Source: Desulfonema magnum (GTDB lineage Bacteria > Desulfobacterota > Desulfobacteria > Desulfobacterales > 4be13). Taken from it: 64,000 bases of DNA. Numbering within the stretch: position 1 is the stretch's first letter; each line of letters begins with the position of its first letter. Below are positions 16,645 to 24,001 of the stretch, piece by piece. Below the pieces are notes generated by a model. It was not told where the DNA came from, made no database searches, and saw only the letters and a list, made by a program, of their open reading frames with translations. Both the position numbers and the translations under genes were made by a program. The stretch lies in contig NZ_CP061800.1 of the NCBI RefSeq assembly GCF_017377395.1, forward strand, positions 6,407,633-6,471,632, read 5' to 3'.

Positions 16645-18872
16645 CCTCCAATCCCTTTCATCTCCCGAAGGAGCAGGGAACCTCTGGGATACAGTGTTTC
16701 CCGCTAATGCCTGTATATGTTTCAATCCCTTTCATCTCCCGAAGGAGCAGGGAACCAAATTGAAAAAGAGGCAGATAGGGAATACTCGAAGTTTCAATCC
16801 CTTTCATCTCCCGAAGGAGCAGGGAACATGAGATGCAAAAAAAAGACCTTTTTTATCCATGTTCTGTTTCAATCCCTTTCATCTCCCGAAGGAGCAGGGA
16901 ACCATAGGACAGACCCAGAAGGGAAGCCGGGAATCATCGGTTTCAATCCCTTTCATCTCCCGAAGGAGCAGGGAACTATGGTTGCGGTTACAACGGGTAT
17001 GGTCACTTAGGGTCGCAATCCCTTTCATCTCCCGAAGGAGCAGGGAACTACACGGATTTTATATGTACATGTACATATCGTAGATGGTTTCAATCCCTTT
17101 CATCTCCCGAAGGAGCAGGGAACAATCCTCACGAATGGATACAAGCTTCGTACTATTCAAGTTTCAATCCCTTTCATCTCCCGAAGGAGCAGGGAACGAT
17201 GACAGAAATTCCCCAGGAAACATTTTCCAGGGGGTCACAATCCCTTTCATCTCCCGAAGGAGCAGGGAACCAATACAGGAGTGGCAAAGGCATATTATCC
17301 CGCCAGTCACAATCCCTTTCATCTCCCGAAGGAGCAGGGAACGGAAAAAATGACGCTGAGATCAATCAAATCCTCGGGTTTCAATCCCTTTCATCTCCCG
17401 AAGGAGCAGGGAACGATTCTCTACATGACCAGATCAGGAGCGCAGCAGCTGTTTCAATCCCTTTCATCTCCCGAAGGAGCAGGGAACCAGTTTCCCTTTG
17501 TGCATGTATTTTTTGACGAGATCAAGTTTCAATCCCTTTCATCTCCCGAAGGAGCAGGGAACCTGAGACTCCGGCCATTACCAAAATCAGACTCGGATAG
17601 TTTCAATCCCTTTCATCTCCCGAAGGAGCAGGGAACTGCCGTTAGGAGAATGATATGGCGAACAAAGATTAGTTTCAATCCCTTTCATCTCCCGAAGGAG
17701 CAGGGAACCTGACGACTGAAGAAATTCTGCGTCTTGAACCCAAAGGGTTTCAATCCCTTTCATCTCCCGAAGGAGCAGGGAACATTTATATGATATAAAT
17801 CTCGATGTCCGTCTGACGAGTTTCAATCCCTTTCATCTCCCGAAGGAGCAGGGAACGAACACATAGCCAGTTTCCGGATATCATGTAGGGTTTCAATCCC
17901 TTTCATCTCCCGAAGGAGCAGGGAACCAAAAACAAGTCCACAAATCTGCTCAGGCGCATCTGTTTCAATCCCTTTCATCTCCCGAAGGAGCAGGGAACAT
18001 GTATTCTGGAAAGATAATTTTTCGATGCAGATAAGTTTCAATCCCTTTCATCTCCCGAAGGAGCAGGGAACTCCAATGCCTCTTTTGACAGGGGAATTCT
18101 TTTTTGTTTCAATCCCTTTCATCTCCCGAAGGAGCAGGGAACGTTCGGGAAGGATGAAAGCAGAATGGACGCTGTTTTGTTTCAATCCCTTTCATCTCCC
18201 GAAGGAGCAGGGAACATCATGCAGAAAGGCGGCCGGGCCATCGTGCTTTGTTTCAATCCCTTTCATCTCCCGAAGGAGCAGGGAACGTTCTTTGCCTTCG
18301 TAGACAATACAGCCATTATCATGTTTCAATCCCTTTCATCTCCCGAAGGAGCAGGGAACTCTCGCTGGATTAACGGACACTTATACAAAATTTGGCTGTT
18401 TCAATCCCTTTCATCTCCCGAAGGAGCAGGGAACCTTCATTTTATATGTCTTGAATATTCCGTAAGGATGTTTCAATCCCTTTCATCTCCCGAAGGAGCA
18501 GGGAACAATTCTGTACATCCCCCTAAGAAAGAATGGTTCGCCGTTTCAATCCCTTTCATCTCCCGAAGGAGCAGGGAACTGCCGTTAGGAGAATGATATG
18601 GCGAACAAAGATTAGTTTCAATCCCTTTCATCTCCCGAAGGAGCAGGGAACTCCGAAAAATTACAGTGGATCGAATGGCGGCGTAGGAAGTTTCAATCCC
18701 TTTCATCTCCCGAAGGAGCAGGGAACAAAACGGCATCTCCCTCGAAGATTTGAAATATATGCTGTTTCAATCCCTTTCATCTCCCGAAGGAGCAGGGAAC
18801 AGAACTTCCAAAGGTTGTTGATTTTGCTGAAATTGGTTTCAATCCCTTTCATCTCCCGAAGGAGCAGGGAAC
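16645..18872 (-). CRISPR. CRISPR array 1: 31 repeats, 30 spacers
   Basis: 37-bp repeats, on the + strand starting GTTTCAATCCCTTTCATC and ending GGAGCAGGGAAC, spaced by 34-39 bp. The first repeat (16645-16681) is degenerate at its left end, marking the trailer; the right end (18836-18872) is perfect, so the leader is on the right and transcription is on the minus strand. On that strand the repeat ends ATTGAAAC, the usual 8-nt crRNA 5' handle, and contains CTCC-TTCG-GGAG, a UUCG-capped hairpin for Cas6. Three repeats (17012, 17234, 17306) have changed handles (ATTGCGAC, ATTGTGAC). The spacers at 17637-17671 and 18580-18614 are identical. Confidence 0.98.
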
Positions 18873-19162
18873 CGCATTTTGGAACTATCACGTTTAATAT
18901 CAGAAAATTACATTTTTTTTCAAACAGTCATATTTTGCCATTTTTCATCCTGTAATACCAGTTTTATGCCTGATTTCACAGTATCAGAGTCCGGTTAACA
19001 TTCTGAAATCAGGAAATAAATTTAAAAAATCGGCCTTTTGCCCCATAATTTTGTATCAGAGTATAATATCAGGGAACGAGCCAAATCAGAATTTGCCAGA
19101 TTCAACCTCTTTTGTCAAGACCTGATTTTCAGTTCTGTAACTGCTGAAAAAAATGCAGTTTG
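18873..19162 (-). promoter_or_regulatory. Leader region of CRISPR array 1
   Basis: About 290 bp of AT-rich DNA without a gene between the perfect terminal repeat and the cas6 relic. By repeat orientation and the decayed far end of the array, this is the leader side and should carry the promoter for pre-crRNA on the minus strand. An inverted pair, CTGATTTCA near 18970 and TGAAATCAG near 19004, is visible. I could not identify a confident -35/-10 pair. Confidence 0.55.
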
Positions 19163-19486
19163 TCAGCCAAGAACATACTGCCCCGGCCCGAAAGATGTCT
19201 TCTTTCTCACATGCACCCACTCCCCCGGCAGCAGAAAAGGCCGGAAAGGTGTCATATCCCCCTCGAAAGTGATCTCTCCCGGCATCCCCCCGAAAGGCAT
19301 CCGCCGCTTCTGGCGGTTGGAGTATCTCACAGCGTCTTCCCGGTACAAATTTGACGACACCGTTTTCACCTCCTCGGCCGCGTAGTTCAGTCCCCTGAAA
19401 TCAATCTCCCCGCATTTGTCAATCCCGCCATGGTGATAGGCCAGCGTGGTGCCCCGTCTCAGCAGACTGCGGAACAGCAGCCCGAA
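19163..19486 (-). pseudogene. Truncated second copy of cas6 (C-terminal part)
   Basis: Encodes about 107 residues matching the C-terminus of the intact cas6 at 20933-21895, from FGLLFRSL through GGIDKC, RYSNRQK and FEGDM to the final GQYVLG, with scattered differences. The first two thirds are missing. Just upstream is a long perfect hairpin (19527-19590), then the tail of a repeat module, then the first codons of a CARF gene. It lacks the N-terminal RAMP fold, so it cannot process crRNA by itself. Confidence 0.85.
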
Positions 19487-19526
19487 ATTAAGTACCCGGA
19501 CAAAAATTTTCCAAGATTTCCGACGA

Positions 19527-19590
19527 CCCCGATGTAGAACAATTTTCCAAATTGTTCCGAACAATTTGGAAAATTGTTCTACATCGGGGA
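19527..19590. repeat. Long perfect hairpin at the cas6 breakpoint
   Basis: CCCCGATGTAGAACAATTTT and onward is mirrored by the reverse complement ending at 19590; each arm is about 29 bp. Related AACAATTTGAAAAATTGTT..TACATCC hairpins are at 36288-36352. It marks the break between the cas6 relic and the DNA to its right, so an element insertion may have caused the truncation. Confidence 0.8.
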
Positions 19591-19639
19591 GAATGGGCAA
19601 AATGCCGGAAAACTTATGTCTGGATACTTAATCTCAAAA

Positions 19640-19658
19640 TATTTCTGTTTTCAAACAT
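19640..19658 (-). pseudogene. Remnant 5' end of a second CARF (csm6-like) gene
   Basis: Reading the minus strand from 19658 gives ATG TTT GAA AAC AGA (MFENR), the same first codons as the intact CARF gene at 23426, preceded by the same CAGAAATCAG spacer. The similarity stops at about 19640, where a dispersed repeat module (ACTTATGTCTGGATACTTA at 19611) begins. This shows that the duplicated block once included the CARF gene. Confidence 0.7.
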
Positions 19659-19681
19659 GACTTGTTTCCCTGATTTCTGAT

Positions 19682-20890
19682 TTATTTAAACAGACAAACC
19701 AACACCTGAAACGCATCTGCCACAAATTCAGGTTCTGTCCCGTTATGTCTTCTCATTCCCGCGATGATCTTGTTTCTTACGCCCATGCCCATATGCTCCA
19801 CATATCCGTAATCTTTGAGTGTCTGAATCAGGATGGGATTTCGGGGAATGCGAAGCCCCAGCTTCATGCGTTCCACCGTGACATGGTTGGGAAGAGGCCC
19901 CGGGCTGATGACCTCCATGCGGTCCGAATATAACGAAATTTCGACATCCGCGGGTCTTGTCCAGTCCCGATGGACAAAAGCGTTGATGACAGCTTCCCGG
20001 ACTGCCTCAGGCGCAAAATCCCACTCAATCATTCTTGTCAACTGATTCTCCGCCAGTTTTTCCCGGGAAGCGTGTTGTCTGACTTTGCTCATCAGCAATT
20101 CCAGAAGACCCTGCTCGGTCTGCTCCCCGTGTTCGTCCCACAGTGCGACCAGAGGGCCGTCCAAGCTGGCCCTGTCCCGGGTATCATAATCTTTTTCTGT
20201 TCCCGGAAACACCACCCATTCCAGCCCGGCCTGCCGGAGAAAGCGTCCGGGTCGGTGTCCGAACAGGAGGAGTCCGGCAATGGTGCATAAGGGATCCGAA
20301 CCCTCATGAACAGTCATGTATTCCATGTTGATCAGTAGCCGAACCCATTCCTCATCCTCACGGGGCAGATTCTCCAATTTCCTCACCCGTCCGAAATAAT
20401 CCCTCAGACGCCTCGGATCAAGATGTGCGAAACAGGTTCCGGGGACAGGCAGAATCTCCACATGCAGAAACCCGCCCTCCTGAAAAAGACGCATTTGTTC
20501 CTCTCTGCTGGCCAATCGGGAGGTCAAACCCACACGAATGTAGATATTCTCCCCCTGACCGTGACGCATCACATAGGGCTTTGAGATGCCCATGTCCACG
20601 GAGATCACCGCAATCCGTTTCTCTCCCATCTGAATTTCCTCATAATACGGAATAATTCTGGGATGAACAATATCGGAACAGACATTCATAACCCATTCCT
20701 CAAGAGCGGCTCGGGTAATTCCGGACAGAGTTCCGTCATCCTCCACGCCCAGCAGTATTTTGCCGCCCTTAAAATTCAGAAGTGCGACAATCTCCTTTGC
20801 CAACTGTTCGGGCCGGATATCATCCCGTTTGAATTCCATTCCGGAATTCTCACCGTTCTGAATCCATCTCAGAATATCTTCCTGATTCAT
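19682..20890 (-). CDS. AlbA_2 (Schlafen-like) / HATPase_c_4 protein, intact copy
   Basis: 402 residues. N-terminal AlbA_2 domain (NGENSGMEFKRDDIRPEQLAKEIVALLNFKGGKILLGVEDDG) and C-terminal GHKL-type domain (AVREAVINAFVHRDWTRPADVEISLYSDRMEVISPGPLP, HMGMGVRNKI). This is the architecture of the COG2865 'putative DNA-binding/transcriptional regulator' group; AlbA_2 is related to Schlafen domains, some of which bind or cut RNA. GAGGAGAGGATGCA precedes the ATG. It lies 40 bp downstream of cas6 on the same strand and upstream of the CRISPR leader, so it is part of the cas operon. Its activity in immunity is not established. Confidence 0.85.
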   Translation of the reverse strand: MNQEDILRWIQNGENSGMEFKRDDIRPEQLAKEIVALLNFKGGKILLGVEDDGTLSGITRAALEEWVMNVCSDIVHPRIIPYYEEIQMGEKRIAVISVDMGISKPYVMRHGQGENIYIRVGLTSRLASREEQMRLFQEGGFLHVEILPVPGTCFAHLDPRRLRDYFGRVRKLENLPREDEEWVRLLINMEYMTVHEGSDPLCTIAGLLLFGHRPGRFLRQAGLEWVVFPGTEKDYDTRDRASLDGPLVALWDEHGEQTEQGLLELLMSKVRQHASREKLAENQLTRMIEWDFAPEAVREAVINAFVHRDWTRPADVEISLYSDRMEVISPGPLPNHVTVERMKLGLRIPRNPILIQTLKDYGYVEHMGMGVRNKIIAGMRRHNGTEPEFVADAFQVLVCLFK

Positions 20891-20932
20891 TGCATCCTCT
20901 CCTCTATGCCCATATCTTCCATTCTCTTTTTC

Positions 20933-21895
20933 TCAGTCAAGAACATACTGCCCCAGCCCAAAAGATGTCTTTTTTCCCACATGAACCCACTCCCCCGGCA
21001 GCAGAAAAGGCCAGAAAGGTGACATATCTCCCTCGAAAGTGATCTCTCCCAGCATCCCCCCGAAGGGCATCCGCTGTTTCTGGCGGTTGGAGTATCTTAC
21101 AGCGTCCTCCCGGTACAGATCTGACGACACGGTTCTAATCTCCTCGGCAGCGTGGCTCAGTCCCCTGAAGTCAATCTCCCTGCATTTGTCAATCCCGCCG
21201 TGGAGATAGGCCAGCGTGGTGATCCGTCTCATAAGACTTCGGAACAGCAGCCCGAAGGTGATCTCAGGATACTTCCCCTTTGCCTTTATTTCAAGACGGG
21301 TCACAAACCGGAATGTACATTGGTCAGGCGGGGGACGGCGTTCCAAGAGTTCTCCGCAGGAAATATGGATGGTCTCATTTCTCAGGAGCTGGTCCGCATC
21401 CAGATAAACTGGTGTCAAAGTCCCATTCATATCCAGGCTGTCAATCCGCTTCAAAAAGAACTGTCCCCGGCCCCGGCCCAGCCCTCTTTTTCCGGCATGG
21501 ATGAAAGTGTATGCAAAATAGGGCAGATACTCAACAGCCCTGCCCACCAGCACAAGCTCAAACATCAGTTCCTCACCCGGTTCATATTCCTCCTTCCCGT
21601 CCAACGGAGGCCGGAGGATATACGGATGTGATGCCTGATCTTTATTTCGGATAAAAGGGTCATCTTTGGGCGGAAAGGTTTCAAAAATATATGAATAAAC
21701 GCATTCCTCTGAAAGATGGCAGTCTCCGCATTCGGTCCGCGTGAGCGGACAGACCACCCGGCGAAACATAAGCCCGAAACTGCCCCGGATGGCCGAGCCT
21801 TTGAACGGAGGCAAATGCAGAGGCTCAATAGCCTCAATCGTCAGGCGGAAAACAGCGAATGAAAAAGGGGAAAGGATTGCAGATGTCTGATCCAT
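20933..21895 (-). CDS. cas6: Cas6 pre-crRNA endoribonuclease
   Basis: About 320 residues. The N-terminal RAMP half has PPFKGSAIRGSFGLMFRRVVC with a Cys cluster (CGDCHLSEEC); the C-terminal half has GGIDKCREIDFRGL, RYSNRQKQRMPFGG and the terminal LLPGEWVHVGKKTSFGLGQY glycine-rich loop. It matches the Cas6 family with conserved C-terminal domain. It cuts the repeat RNA 3' of the hairpin to leave the ATTGAAAC handle. I chose the ATG at 21895, 13 bp after the CARF stop codon, because the longer frame begins inside that gene with no ribosome binding site. A truncated duplicate lies at 19163. Confidence 0.9.
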   Translation of the reverse strand: MDQTSAILSPFSFAVFRLTIEAIEPLHLPPFKGSAIRGSFGLMFRRVVCPLTRTECGDCHLSEECVYSYIFETFPPKDDPFIRNKDQASHPYILRPPLDGKEEYEPGEELMFELVLVGRAVEYLPYFAYTFIHAGKRGLGRGRGQFFLKRIDSLDMNGTLTPVYLDADQLLRNETIHISCGELLERRPPPDQCTFRFVTRLEIKAKGKYPEITFGLLFRSLMRRITTLAYLHGGIDKCREIDFRGLSHAAEEIRTVSSDLYREDAVRYSNRQKQRMPFGGMLGEITFEGDMSPFWPFLLPGEWVHVGKKTSFGLGQYVLD

Positions 21896-21908
21896 AGCAG
21901 TATTTCTC

Positions 21909-23426
21909 TCACGAAACCAGTTCATTAAATTTTTTGAATTCCAAAGCCTGTCTCACAGCCTTAATCTTGTCCTCATTAACACCTTTCATCTTCAGCAGAT
22001 TTTGGATAATTTTTTCAGCATACTCCTCGGCTCTTTTCAGATCATTCATATCATCAACGACCTTAATGCTGTGTATCAGGACATGATTATTTCGAATGTT
22101 CTTCAGTTTTTTCAGTTCCTTCACATTGACATCCTCAGCAATGACAGAACCGTTGTTCTCCAACCAGTTCAAAACATTCGTGAATCCGATATGTGACGCA
22201 CTGCTCTGGGTTTGGCTGTCATGCGTATTCAAAGGGAAAACATTCTCCTTTTCAGCCCATAATATTAAGACAAATTCAGTCAATGTGATAAAGCGCAGAA
22301 AAGTCCCCTGAAGCTGGCTCTGAGATTTTCTCCTTCGGGCATTTTTAAGTCTGTCCAGGAGATAAAAAGAGAGCCACTCATTATTGGAACAGATTTTGCT
22401 TTTGGTCTCCCTGATCGCTTCCTCGTTTGCTTCCGGAAACGAATTTGCGGTCTTTTTATGGAATCTCAGCTTATCGCCATAATACTCTTCAATCTTTCCC
22501 AGAACTTTAAGAGCAGGCTCGTCCGGCAGATGATCGAGAGCTTCTTTATAGCGGTAATCGTCCCAGCACTCATATCCGCAGGCATAAGTTGTGATCTTCT
22601 TTATTCCCTCCTTTGTTTCCTCATCAAAATAGGCTTCATGCTTCCTGATGTTTTTCTCTATCCTGCTCAGCTCATTTTTGACTCGGCCAAACTGATAGCG
22701 GTCAAACAACGACTTGATACGCTCCCAGTCAACAATGCTGAATATCTCGGACGGATTGGGAAGTTTTGCCAGAAACTCCGTGCCATAGCATGGCTCCCGT
22801 CTTTGTAAGTCATACTCCTCGAAATCCACATAAAAAATGTCACAGGTTTGGCTGTGAGCCGAGGCCATGAATGATCCCGCGACCATGGTTTTCTTTCCGC
22901 CGGTGATATCAATAGCGATTTTCCTGCCCTCATTTTCAAGGATCAGGGCATTGATCGTCTTGAAAATTCTGGCCGGATCAGAAAGTTCCTCAAGGCGTTC
23001 CAGCCTGATATCGGCTTTTATTTTTTCATAATATTCCGCATCAATCACCTCAATCCCTTCCATGATCTCATCAACCAGATCCTCAGTATCCTCAGTGACA
23101 ACAAAAATGACATGCCCGGGCCTGATCTCTGCCAAACTGAGGATAATCGGCATGATCGAATACCCCACCAGAAAAATCCCAATATCATAGTGAGCTTCAT
23201 CAAAATCAGGAAGATACCCTTCTTTAACATGTTTCCGGTTTATCAGATGGATGACATTGAAATACTCGGGCAGAAGTTTCTTAAAAACATCAGTTGCATT
23301 ACCAAAATCCCTGTCATGATAAAGTTCCTGATATTCCAAATAGTTCAAATAATTGTTATCGAGGACCTCTTCCCAGTTCTCATCATCATCAATTTTTTCA
23401 AGTAGTTCAATTCTGTTTTCAAACAT
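21909..23426 (-). CDS. CARF-HEPN protein (TIGR02710/Csm6-like cyclic-oligoadenylate effector)
   Basis: 505 residues. A CARF-type Rossmann domain is marked by FLVGYS (84-90) and AIDITGGKKTMVAGSFMAS (171-189), the D-x-T-G-G-x-K ligand-loop signature. The C-terminal helical part has IRNNHVLIHS with R445 and H452 as a possible HEPN R-x6-H site. Known relatives bind cyclic oligoadenylate made by Cas10 and then cut RNA. Position between csm5/albA2 and cas6 fits that role. A remnant of its 5' end exists at 19640-19658. The exact family (Csm6 against other CARF-HEPN groups) cannot be fixed by eye. Confidence 0.82.
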   Translation of the reverse strand: MFENRIELLEKIDDDENWEEVLDNNYLNYLEYQELYHDRDFGNATDVFKKLLPEYFNVIHLINRKHVKEGYLPDFDEAHYDIGIFLVGYSIMPIILSLAEIRPGHVIFVVTEDTEDLVDEIMEGIEVIDAEYYEKIKADIRLERLEELSDPARIFKTINALILENEGRKIAIDITGGKKTMVAGSFMASAHSQTCDIFYVDFEEYDLQRREPCYGTEFLAKLPNPSEIFSIVDWERIKSLFDRYQFGRVKNELSRIEKNIRKHEAYFDEETKEGIKKITTYACGYECWDDYRYKEALDHLPDEPALKVLGKIEEYYGDKLRFHKKTANSFPEANEEAIRETKSKICSNNEWLSFYLLDRLKNARRRKSQSQLQGTFLRFITLTEFVLILWAEKENVFPLNTHDSQTQSSASHIGFTNVLNWLENNGSVIAEDVNVKELKKLKNIRNNHVLIHSIKVVDDMNDLKRAEEYAEKIIQNLLKMKGVNEDKIKAVRQALEFKKFNELVS

Positions 23427-23491
23427 GGCTTCTTCCTCTGATTTCTGACTTATTTAAACAGACGAACCAGTACTGAAACTCAAATTCCGGT
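23427..23491 (-). pseudogene. Residual 3' end of the truncated AlbA_2 gene
   Basis: The minus strand here reads CCGGAATTTGAG then TGGTTCGTCTGTTTAAATAA, which aligns with the last codons of the intact AlbA_2 gene (CCTGAATTTGTG ... TGGTTTGTCTGTTTAAATAA at 19682-19735). It shows that the copy at 23492-24001 lost its middle by internal deletion rather than by simple end truncation. Confidence 0.75.
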
Positions 23492-24001
23492 TCATTCAAT
23501 AGCTGCTGCTCCGCTATCCTCATCGCTTATTGCATCTTCTTCTTCAACATCAAGACTTCTGTTCTCATCGCTTAATGTATTTACTCCAATCTGGAGGAGA
23601 TGGATATGCTCCTCTCTGCTGGCCAATCGGGAGGTCGAACCCACACGGATGTAGATATTCTCTCCCTGATCGTGACGCATCACATACGGCTTTGAGATGC
23701 CCATGTCCACGGAGATCACCGCGATCCGTTTCTCTCCCATCTGAATTTCCTCATAATACGGAATGATTCCGGGATGAAGCATGTCGGAACAGATATTTAT
23801 CACCCATTCCTCAAGAGCGGGCCGGGTGATTCCGGACAGGGTTCCGTCATCCTCCACGCCCAGCAGGATTTTGCCGCCCTTGAAATTCAAAAACGCGACA
23901 ATTTCCTTTGCCAACTGTTCGGGCCGGATGTCATCCCGTTTGAATTCCATTCCGGAATTCTCACCGTTCTGAATCCATCTCAGGATATCTTCCTGGTTCA
24001 T
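23492..24001 (-). CDS. AlbA_2 domain protein, internally deleted copy coupled to csm5
   Basis: 169 residues. Residues 1-135 are nearly identical to the N-terminus of the protein at 19682-20890 and hold the full AlbA_2 domain (GMEFKRDDIRPEQLAKEIVAF, KGGKILLGVEDDG). After SRLASREE it diverges to a new acidic tail (DVEEEDAISDEDSG). The HATPase part is gone. Start codon and csm5 stop overlap as TGATG, so translation is coupled and the protein is made in step with Csm5. It may be a functional stand-alone domain or a decaying duplicate; the intact frame and coupling keep the first option open. Confidence 0.75.
   Translation of the reverse strand: MNQEDILRWIQNGENSGMEFKRDDIRPEQLAKEIVAFLNFKGGKILLGVEDDGTLSGITRPALEEWVINICSDMLHPGIIPYYEEIQMGEKRIAVISVDMGISKPYVMRHDQGENIYIRVGSTSRLASREEHIHLLQIGVNTLSDENRSLDVEEEDAISDEDSGAAAIE

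Noticed and set aside
16535-18955. ORFs on both strands through the CRISPR array (FNPFHLPKEQG, LLLREMKGIET repeats)
   Set aside because: Repeat and spacer translation of an array; no coding signal.
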